Source: Liolophura sinensis (lineage: Eukaryota; Mollusca; Polyplacophora; Chitonida; Chitonidae). From it: a stretch of DNA of 64,000 bases. Both the position numbers and the translations under genes were made by a program. Under the pieces are notes generated by a model. It was given only the letters and a program-made list of their open reading frames with translations, was not told the DNA's origin and did no database searches. Positions 49,901-61,900 of this stretch are shown here, one piece after another. The stretch covers positions 1 to 64,000 of the forward strand of contig NW_027018028.1 in NCBI RefSeq assembly GCF_032854445.1, read 5' to 3'. Within the stretch, counting starts at the first letter, position 1, and the number at the start of each line of letters is the position of its first letter.

Positions 49901-52900
49901 GCACAACCCAATCATCCAGTACTACGCTCAACACCAATGTGCAATCGACAACACCCAAAGCAAGCAGCACTACTACGGCGCCTCTGGATACAAGTTTCTC
50001 CCAATCAAGTTTCTCCTCCACACGTCAAACTCCAAAATCTGCGATTGGGTCTACCACATTTCCAAGCACAACCCAATCATCCAGTACCACGCTCAACACC
50101 AATGTGCAATCGACAACACCCAAAGCAAGCAGCACTACTACCGCGCCTCTGGATACAAGTTCCTCTCAATCAAGTTTCTCCTCCACACGTCAAACTCCAA
50201 AATCTGCGATTGGGTCTACCACATTTCCAAGCACAACCCAATCATCCAGTACCACGCTCAACACCAATGTGTAATCGACAACACCCAAAGCAAGCAGCAC
50301 TACTACGGCGCCTCTGGATACAAGTTTCTGCCAATCAAGTTTCTCCTCTACACGTCAAACTCCAACATCCAGGACTGTGTCTACCACATTTCCAAGCACA
50401 ACCCAATCATCCAGTACCACGCTCAACACTACTCAGCAATCGACAACACCCAAAGCAAGCAGCACTACTACGGCGCTTCTGGATACAAGTTCCTCTCAAT
50501 CAAACTTCTCCTCCACATGTCAAACTCCAAAATCCGCGATTGGGTCTACCACATTTCCAATCACAACCCAATCATCCAGTACCACGCTCAACACCAATGT
50601 GCAATCCACAACACCCAAAGCAAGCAGCACTACTACGGCGCCTCTGGATACAAGTTCCTCCCAATCAAGTTTCTCCTCCACACGTCAAACTCCAACAACC
50701 ACGACTGGGTCTACCACATTTCCAAGCACAACCCAATCATCCAGTACCACGCTCAACACCAATGTGCAATCGACAGCACCCAAAGCAAGCAGCACTACTA
50801 CGGCGCTTCTGGATACAAGTTCCTCTCAATCTAGTTTCTCCTCCACACGTCAAACTACAAAATCTGCGATTGGGTCTACCACATTTCCAAGCACAACCCA
50901 ATCATCCAGTACCACGCTCAACACCAATGTGCAATCGACAACACCCAAAGCAAGCAGCACTACTACGGCGCCTCTGGATACAAGTTCCTCTCAATCAAGT
51001 TTCTCCTCCATACGTCAAACTCCAAAATCTGCGATTGGGTCTACTACATTTCCAAGCACAACCCAATCATCCAGTACCACGCTCAACACCAATGTGCAAT
51101 CGACAACACCCAAAGCAAGCAGCACTACTACGGCGCCTCTGGATACAAGTTCTTCTTAATCAAGTTTCTCCTCCAGACGTCAAACTCCAAAATCTGCGAT
51201 TGGGTCTACCACATTTCCAAGCACAACCCAATCATCCAGTACCACGCTCAACACCAATGTGCAATCGACAACACCCAAAGCAAGCAGCACTACTACGGCG
51301 CTTCTGGATACAAGTTCCTCTCAATCAAGTTTCTCCTCCACACGTCAAACTCCAAAATCTGCGATTGGGTCTACCACATTTCCAAGCACAACCCAATCAT
51401 CCAGTACCACGCTCAACACCACTGTGCAATCGACAACACCCAAAGCAAGCAGCACTACTACGGCGCCTCTGGATACAAGTTTCTCTCAATCAAGTTTCTC
51501 CTCCACACGTCAAACTCCAAAATCTGCGATTGGGTCTACCACATTTCCAAGCACAACCCAATCATCCAGTACCACGCTCAACACCACTCTGCAATCGACA
51601 ACACCCAAAGCAAGCAGCACTTTTACGGCGCCTCTGGATACAAGTTCCTCTCAATCAAGTTTCTCCTCCACACGTCAAACTTTAAAATCTGCGATTGGGT
51701 CTACCACATTTCTAAGCACAACCCAATCATCCAGTACCACGCTCAACACCAATGTGCAATCGACAACACCCAAAGCAAGCAGCACTACTACGGCGCCTCT
51801 GGATAAAAGTTTCTCCCAGTCACGTTTCTCCTCCACACGTCAAACTCCAACATTTAGGACTGTGTCTACCACATTTCCAAGCACAACCCAATCATCCAGT
51901 ACCACGCTCAACACCAATGTGCAATCGACAACACCCAAAGCAAGCAGCACTACTACGGCGCCTTTGGATACAAGTTCCTCCCAATCAAGTTTCTCCTCCA
52001 CACGTCAAACTCCAAAATCTGCGATTGGGTCTACCACATTTCCAAGCACTACACAATCATCCGGTACTACGCTCAATACCACTGTGCAATGGACAACACC
52101 CAAAGCAAGCAGCACTACTACGGCGCTTCTGGATACAAGTTCCTCTCAATCAAGTTTCTCCTCCACACGTCAAACTCCAACAACCACGACTGGGTTTTAC
52201 ACATTTCCAAGCACAACCCAATCATCCAGTACCACGCTCAACACCAATGTGCAATCGACAACACCCAAAGCAAGCAGCACTACTACGGCGCTTCTGGATA
52301 CAAGTTCCTCTCAATCAAGCTTCTCCTCCACACGTCAAACTCCAAAATCTGCGATTGGGTCTACCACATTTCCAAGCACAACCCAATCATCCAGTACCAC
52401 GCTCAACACCACTCTGCAATCGACAACACCCAAAGCAAGCAGCACTACTACGGCGCCTCTGGATACAAGTTCTTCTCAATCAAGTTTCTCCTCCACACGT
52501 CAAACTCCAAAATCTGCGATTGGGTCTACCACATTTCCAAGCACAACCCAATCATCCAGTACCACGCTCAACACCAATGTGCAATCGACAACACCCAAAG
52601 CAAGCAGCACTACTACGGCGCCTCTGGATACAAGTTTCTCCCAGTCAAGTTTCTCCTCCACACGTCAAACTCCAACATCCAGGACTGTGTCTACCACATT
52701 TCCAAGCACAACCCAATCATCCAGTACCACGCTCAACACCAATGTGCAATCGACAACACCCAAAGCAAGCAGCACTACTACGGCGCTTCTGGATACAAGT
52801 TCCTCTCAATCAAGTTTCTCCTCCACACGTCAAACTCCAAAATCTGCGATTGGGTCTACCACATTTCCAAGCACAACCCAATCATCCAGTACCACGCTCA

Positions 52901-55900
52901 ACACCACTCTGCAATCGACAACACCCAAAGCAAGCAGCACTACTACGGCGCCTCTGGATACAAGTTTCTCTCAATCAAGTTTCTCCTCCACACGTCAAAC
53001 TCCAAAATCTGCGATTGGGTCTACCACATTTCCAAGCACAACCCAATCATCCAGTACCACGCTCAACACCACTCTGCAATCGACAACACCCAAAGCAAGC
53101 AGCACTTTTACGGCGCCTCTGGATACAAGTTCCTCTCAATCAAGTTTCTCCTCCACACGTCAAACTTCAAAATCTGCGATTGGGTCTACCACATTTCCAA
53201 GCACAACCCAATCATCCAGTACCACGCTCAACACCAATGTGCAATCGACAACACCCAAAGCAAGCAGCACTACTACGGCGCCTCTGGATAAAAGTTTCTC
53301 CCAGTCACGTTTCTCCTCCACACGTCAAACTCCAACATTTAGGACTGTGTCTACCACATTTCCAAGCACAACCCAATCATCCAGTACCACGCTCAACACC
53401 AATGTGCAATCGACAACACCCAAAGCAAGCAGCACTACTACGGCGCCTTTGGACACAAGTTCCTCCCAATCAAGTTTCTCCTCCACACGTCAAACTCCAA
53501 AATTTGCGATCGGGTCTACCACATTTCCAATCACAACCCAATAATCCAGTACCACGCTCAACACCACTGTGCAATCGACAACACCCAAAGCAAGCAGCAC
53601 TACTACGGCGCCTCTGGATACAAGTTTCTCCCAATCAAGTTTCTCCTTCACACGTCAAACTCCAAAATCTGCGATTGGGTCTACCACATTTCCAAGCACA
53701 ACCCAATCATCCCGTACCAAGCTCAACACCAATGTGCAATCGACAACACTCAAAGCAAGCAGCACTACTACGGCGCCTCTGGATACAAGTTCCTCCCAAT
53801 CAAGTTTCTCCTCCACACGTCAAACTCCAAAATTTGCGATCGGGTCTACCACATTTCCAATCACAACCCAATAATCCAGTACCACGCTCAACACCACTGT
53901 GCAATCGACAACACTCAAAGCAAGCAGCACTACTACGGCGCCTCTAGATACAAGTTCCTCTCAATCAAGTTTCTCCTTCACACGTCAAACTCCAAAATCT
54001 GCGATTGGGTCTACCACATTTTCAAGCACAACCCAATCATCCCGTACCACGCTCAACACTAATGTGCAATCGACAACACTCAAAGCAAGCAGCACTACTA
54101 CGGCGCCTCTGGATAGAAGTTCCTCTCAATCAAGTTTCTCCTCCACACGTCAAACTCCAAAATCTGCGATTGGGTCTACCACATTTCCAAGCACAACCCA
54201 ATCATCCAGTACCACGCTCAACACCAATGTGCAATCGACAACACCCAAAGCAAACAGCACTACTACGGCGCCTCTGGATACAAGTTTCTCCCAGTCAAGT
54301 TTCTCCTCCACACGTCAAACTCCAACATCCAGGACTGTGTCTACCACATTTCCAAGCACAACCCAATCATCCAGTACCACGCTCAACACCACTCTGCAAT
54401 CGACAACACCCAAAGCATGCAGCACTACTACAGCGCCTCTGGATACAACTTCCTCTCAATCAAGTTTCTCCTCCACACGTCAAACTCCAAAATTTGCGAT
54501 CGGGTCTACAACATTTCCAATCACAACCCAATAATCCAGTACCACGCTCAACACCACTGTGCAATCGACAACACCCAAAGCAAGCAGCACTACTACGGCG
54601 CCTCTGGATACAAGTTCCTCTCAATCAAGTTTCTCCTTCACACGTCAAACTCCAAAATCTGCGATTGGGTCTACCACATTTCCAAGCACAACCCAATCAT
54701 CCTGTACCAAGCTCAACACCAATGTCCAATCGACAACACTCAAAGCAAGCAGCACTACTACGGCGCCTCTGGATACAAGTTCCTCCCAATCAAGTTTCTC
54801 CTCCACACGTCAAACTCCAAAATTTGCGATCGGGTCTACCACATTTCCAATCACAACCCAATAATCCAGTACCACGCTCAACACCACTGTGCAATCGACA
54901 ACACTCAAAGCAAGCAGCACTACTACGGCGCCTCTGGATACAAGTTCCTCTCAATCAAGTTTCTCCTCCACACGTCAAACTCCAACAACCACGACTGGGT
55001 CTACCACATTTCCAAGCACAACCCAATCATCCAGTACCACGCTCAACACCAATGTGCAATCGACAGCACCCAAAGCAAGCAGCACTACTACGGCGCTTCT
55101 GGATACAAGTTCCTCTCAATCTAGTTTCTCCTCCACACGTCAAACTACAAAATCTGCGATTGGGTCTACCACATTTCCAAGCACAACCCAATCATCCAGT
55201 ACCACGCTCAACACCAATGTGCAATCGACAACACCCAAAGCAAGCAGCACTACTACGGCGCCTCTGGATACAAGTTCCTCTCAATCAAGTTTCTCCTCCA
55301 CACGTCAAACTCCAAAATCTGCGATTGGGTCTACCACATTTCCAAGCACAACCCAATCATCCAGTTCCACGATCAGCAGCGCTGTGCAATCGAAAAGACC
55401 CAAAGCAAGCAGCACTACTACGGCGCTTCTGGATACAAGTTCCTCTCAATTAAATTTCTCCTCCACACGTCAAACTCCAACAACCACGACTGGGTTTACC
55501 ACATTTCCAAGCACAACCCAATCATCCAGTACCACGCTCAACACCAATGTGCAATCGACAACACCCAAAGCAAGCAGCACTACTACCGCGCCTCTGGATA
55601 CAAGTTCCTCTCAATCAAGTTTCTCCTCCACACGTCAAACTCCAAAATCTGCGATTGGGTCTACCACATTTCCAAGCACAACCCAATCATCCAGTACCAC
55701 GCTCAACACCAATGTGTAATCGACAACACCCAAAGCAAGCAGCACTACTACGGCGCCTCTGGATACAAGTTTCTGCCAATCAAGTTTCTCCTCTACACGT
55801 CAAACTCCAACATCCAGGACTGTGTCTACCACATTTCCAAGCACAACCCAATCATCCAGTACCACGCTCAACACTACTCAGCAATCGACAACACCCAAAG

Positions 55901-58900
55901 CAAGCAGCACTACTACGGCGCTTCTGGATACAAGTTCCTCTCAATCAAACTTCTCCTCCACATGTCAAACTCCAAAATCCGCGATCGGGTCTACCACATT
56001 TCCAATCACAACCCAATCATCCAGTACCACGCTCAACACCAATGTGCAATCCACAACACCCAAAGCAAGCAGCACTACTACGGCGCCTCTGGATACAAGT
56101 TCCTCCCAATCAAGTTTCTCCTCCACACGTCAAACTCCAACAACCACGACTGGGTCTACCACATTTCCAAGCACAACCCAATCATCCAGTACCACGCTCA
56201 ACACCAATGTGCAATCGACAGCACCCAAAGCAAGCAGCACTACTACGGCGCTTCTGGATACAAGTTCCTCTCAATCTAGTTTCTCCTCCACACGTCAAAC
56301 TACAAAATCTGCGATTGGGTCTACCACATTTCCAAGCACAACCCAATCATCCAGTACCACGCTCAACACCAATGTGCAATCGACAACACCCAAAGCAAGC
56401 AGCACTACTACGGCGCCTCTGGATACAAGTTCCTCTCAATCAAGTTTCTCCTCCATACGTCAAACTCCAAAATCTGCGATTGGGTCTACTACATTTCCAA
56501 GCACAACCCAATCATCCAGTACCACGCTCAACACCAATGTGCAATCGACAACACCCAAAGCAAGCAGCACTACTACGGCGCCTCTGGATACAAGTTCTTC
56601 TTAATCAAGTTTCTCCTCCAGACGTCAAACTCCAAAATCTGCGATTGGGTCTACCACATTTCCAAGCACAACCCAATCATCCAGTACCACGCTCAACACC
56701 AATGTGCAATCGACAACACCCAAAGCAAGCAGCACTACTACGGCGCTTCTGGATACAAGTTCCTCTCAATCAAGTTTCTCCTCCACACGTCAAACTCCAA
56801 AATCTGCGATTGGGTCTACCACATTTCCAAGCACAACCCAATCATCCAGTACCACGCTCAACACCACTGTGCAATCGACAACACCCAAAGCAAGCAGCAC
56901 TACTACGGCGCCTCTGGATACAAGTTTCTCTCAATCAAGTTTCTCCTCCACACGTCAAACTCCAAAATCTGCGATTGGGTCTACCACATTTCCAAGCACA
57001 ACCCAATCATCCAGTACCACGCTCAACACCACTCTGCAATCGACAACACCCAAAGCAAGCAGCACTTTTACGGCGCCTCTGGATACAAGTTCCTCTCAAT
57101 CAAGTTTCTCCTCCACACGTCAAACTTTAAAATCTGCGATTGGGTCTACCACATTTCTAAGCACAACCCAATCATCCAGTACCACGCTCAACACCAATGT
57201 GCAATCGACAACACCCAAAGCAAGCAGCACTACTACGGCGCCTCTGGATAAAAGTTTCTCCCAGTCACGTTTCTCCTCCACACGTCAAACTCCAACATTT
57301 AGGACTGTGTCTACCACATTTCCAAGCACAACCCAATCATCCAGTACCACGCTCAACACCAATGTGCAATCGACAACACCCAAAGCAAGCAGCACTACTA
57401 CGGCGCCTTTGGATACAAGTTCCTCCCAATCAAGTTTCTCCTCCACACGTCAAACTCCAAAATCTGCGATTGGGTCTACCACATTTCCAAGCACTACACA
57501 ATCATCCGGTACTACGCTCAATACCACTGTGCAATGGACAACACCCAAAGCAAGCAGCACTACTACGGCGCTTCTGGATACAAGTTCCTCTCAATCAAGT
57601 TTCTCCTCCACACGTCAAACTCCAACAACCACGACTGGGTTTTACACATTTCCAAGCACAACCCAATCATCCAGTACCACGCTCAACACCAATGTGCAAT
57701 CGACAACACCCAAAGCAAGCAGCACTACTACGGCGCTTCTGGATACAAGTTCCTCTCAATCAAGCTTCTCCTCCACACGTCAAACTCCAAAATCTGCGAT
57801 TGGGTCTACCACATTTCCAAGCACAACCCAATCATCCAGTACCACGCTCAACACCACTCTGCAATCGACAACACCCAAAGCAAGCAGCACTACTACGGCG
57901 CCTCTGGATACAAGTTCTTCTCAATCAAGTTTCTCCTCCACACGTCAAACTCCAAAATCTGCGATTGGGTCTACCACATTTCCAAGCACAACCCAATCAT
58001 CCAGTACCACGCTCAACACCAATGTGCAATCGACAACACCCAAAGCAAGCAGCACTACTACGGCGCCTCTGGATACAAGTTTCTCCCAGTCAAGTTTCTC
58101 CTCCACACGTCAAACTCCAACATCCAGGACTGTGTCTACCACATTTCCAAGCACAACCCAATCATCCAGTACCACGCTCAACACCAATGTGCAATCGACA
58201 ACACCCAAAGCAAGCAGCACTACTACGGCGCTTCTGGATACAAGTTCCTCTCAATCAAGTTTCTCCTCCACACGTCAAACTCCAAAATCTGCGATTGGGT
58301 CTACCACATTTCCAAGCACAACCCAATCATCCAGTACCACGCTCAACACCACTCTGCAATCGACAACACCCAAAGCAAGCAGCACTACTACGGCGCCTCT
58401 GGATACAAGTTTCTCTCAATCAAGTTTCTCCTCCACACGTCAAACTCCAAAATCTGCGATTGGGTCTACCACATTTCCAAGCACAACCCAATCATCCAGT
58501 ACCACGCTCAACACCACTCTGCAATCGACAACACCCAAAGCAAGCAGCACTTTTACGGCGCCTCTGGATACAAGTTCCTCTCAATCAAGTTTCTCCTCCA
58601 CACGTCAAACTTCAAAATCTGCGATTGGGTCTACCACATTTCCAAGCACAACCCAATCATCCAGTACCACGCTCAACACCAATGTGCAATCGACAACACC
58701 CAAAGCAAGCAGCACTACTACGGCGCCTCTGGATAAAAGTTTCTCCCAGTCACGTTTCTCCTCCACACGTCAAACTCCAACATTTAGGACTGTGTCTACC
58801 ACATTTCCAAGCACAACCCAATCATCCAGTACCACGCTCAACACCAATGTGCAATCGACAACACCCAAAGCAAGCAGCACTACTACGGCGCCTTTGGACA

Positions 58901-61900
58901 CAAGTTCCTCCCAATCAAGTTTCTCCTCCACACGTCAAACTCCAAAATTTGCGATCGGGTCTACCACATTTCCAATCACAACCCAATAATCCAGTACCAC
59001 GCTCAACACCACTGTGCAATCGACAACACCCAAAGCAAGCAGCACTACTACGGCGCCTCTGGATACAAGTTTCTCCCAATCAAGTTTCTCCTTCACACGT
59101 CAAACTCCAAAATCTGCGATTGGGTCTACCACATTTCCAAGCACAACCCAATCATCCCGTACCAAGCTCAACACCAATGTGCAATCGACAACACTCAAAG
59201 CAAGCAGCACTACTACGGCGCCTCTGGATACAAGTTCCTCCCAATCAAGTTTCTCCTCCACACGTCAAACTCCAAAATTTGCGATCGGGTCTACCACATT
59301 TCCAATCACAACCCAATAATCCAGTACCACGCTCAACACCACTGTGCAATCGACAACACTCAAAGCAAGCAGCACTACTACGGCGCCTCTAGATACAAGT
59401 TCCTCTCAATCAAGTTTCTCCTTCACACGTCAAACTCCAAAATCTGCGATTGGGTCTACCACATTTTCAAGCACAACCCAATCATCCCGTACCACGCTCA
59501 ACACTAATGTGCAATCGACAACACTCAAAGCAAGCAGCACTACTACGGCGCCTCTGGATAGAAGTTCCTCTCAATCAAGTTTCTCCTCCACACGTCAAAC
59601 TCCAAAATCTGCGATTGGGTCTACCACATTTCCAAGCACAACCCAATCATCCAGTACCACGCTCAACACCAATGTGCAATCGACAACACCCAAAGCAAAC
59701 AGCACTACTACGGCGCCTCTGGATACAAGTTTCTCCCAGTCAAGTTTCTCCTCCACACGTCAAACTCCAACATCCAGGACTGTGTCTACCACATTTCCAA
59801 GCACAACCCAATCATCCAGTACCACGCTCAACACCACTCTGCAATCGACAACACCCAAAGCATGCAGCACTACTACAGCGCCTCTGGATACAACTTCCTC
59901 TCAATCAAGTTTCTCCTCCACACGTCAAACTCCAAAATTTGCGATCGGGTCTACAACATTTCCAATCACAACCCAATAATCCAGTACCACGCTCAACACC
60001 ACTGTGCAATCGACAACACCCAAAGCAAGCAGCACTACTACGGCGCCTCTGGATACAAGTTCCTCTCAATCAAGTTTCTCCTTCACACGTCAAACTCCAA
60101 AATCTGCGATTGGGTCTACCACATTTCCAAGCACAACCCAATCATCCTGTACCAAGCTCAACACCAATGTCCAATCGACAACACTCAAAGCAAGCAGCAC
60201 TACTACGGCGCCTCTGGATACAAGTTCCTCCCAATCAAGTTTCTCCTCCACACGTCAAACTCCAAAATCTGCGATTGGGTCTACCACATTTCCAATCACA
60301 ACCCAATAATCCAGTACCACGCTCAACACCACTGTGCAATCGACAACACTCAAAGCAAGCAGCACTACTACGGCGCCTCTGGATACAAGTTCCTCTCAAT
60401 CAAGTTTCTCCTCCACACGTCAAACTCCAACAACCACGACTGGGTCTACCACATTTCCAAGCACAACCCAATCATCCAGTACCACGCTCAACACCAATGT
60501 GCAATCGACAGCACCCAAAGCAAGCAGCACTACTACGGCGCTTCTGGATACAAGTTCCTCTCAATCTAGTTTCTCCTCCACACGTCAAACTACAAAATCT
60601 GCGATTGGGTCTACCACATTTCCAAGCACAACCCAATCATCCAGTACCACGCTCAACACCAATGTGCAATCGACAACACCCAAAGCAAGCAGCACTACTA
60701 CGGCGCCTCTGGATACAAGTTCCTCTCAATCAAGTTTCTCCTCCACACGTCAAACTCCAAAATCTGCGATTGGGTCTACCACATTTCCAAGCACAACCCA
60801 ATCATCCAGTTCCACGATCAGCAGCGCTGTGCAATCGAAAAGACCCAAAGCAAGCAGCACTACTACGGCGCTTCTGGATACAAGTTCCTCTCAATTAAAT
60901 TTCTCCTCCACACGTCAAACTCCAACAACCACGACTGGGTTTACCACATTTCCAAGCACAACCCAATCATCCAGTACCACGCTCAACACCAATGTGCAAT
61001 CCACAACACCCAAAGCAAGCAGCACTACTACGGCGCATCTGGATAAAAGTTCCTCTCAATCAAGTTTCTCCTCCACACGTCAAACTCCAAAATCTGCGAT
61101 TTTGTCTACCACATTTCCAAGCACAACAAAATCATCCAGTACCACGCTCAACACCACTCTGCAATCGACAACACCCAAAGCAAGCAGCACTACTACGGCG
61201 CCTCTGGATACAAGTTCCTCTCAATCAAGTTTCTCCTCCACACGTCAAAGTCCAACATCCAGGACTGTGTCTACCACATTTCCAAGCACAACCCAATCAT
61301 CCAGTGCCACGCTCAACACCACTCTGCAATCGAAAACACCCAAAGCAAGCTGCACTACTACGGCGCATCTGGATACAAGTTCCTCTCAATCAAGTTTCTC
61401 CTCCACACGTCAAACTCCAAAATCTGCGATTGGGTCTACCACATTTCCAAGCACAACCCAATCATCCAGTTCCACGATCAGCACCACTGTGCAATCGACA
61501 ACACCCAAAGCAAGCAGCACTACTACGGCGCTTCTGGATACAAGTTCCTCTCAATCAAATTTCTCCTCCACACGTCAAACTCCAAAAATCTGCGATTGGG
61601 TCTACCACATTTCCAAGCACAACCCAATCATCCAGTACCACGCTCAACACCAATGTGCAATTGACAACACCCAAAGCAAGCAGCACTACTACCGCGCCTC
61701 TGGATACAAATTCCTCTCAATCAAGTTTCTCCTCCACACGTCAAACTCCAAAATCTGCGATTGGGTGTACCACATTTCCAAGCACAACCCAATCATCCAG
61801 TACCACGCTCAACACCAATGTGCAATCGACAACACCCAAAGCAAGCAGCACTACTACGGCTCCTCTGGATACAAGTTTCTCCCAATCAAGTTTCTCCTCC

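Noticed and set aside
35574-51685. Very long open frames (1,740, 3,134 and 3,848 codons) as separate genes
   Set aside because: They are the two non-mucin registers of the 165-bp repeat, joined to the mucin register wherever a one-base indel occurs. Their starts are arbitrary codons inside the array.
32670-60309. TAA read as a sense codon (altered genetic code)
   Set aside because: Intron structure, SINEs and LINE relics indicate an animal nuclear genome, which uses the standard code. The TAA codons are single-step changes of CAA and TCA spread by duplication.
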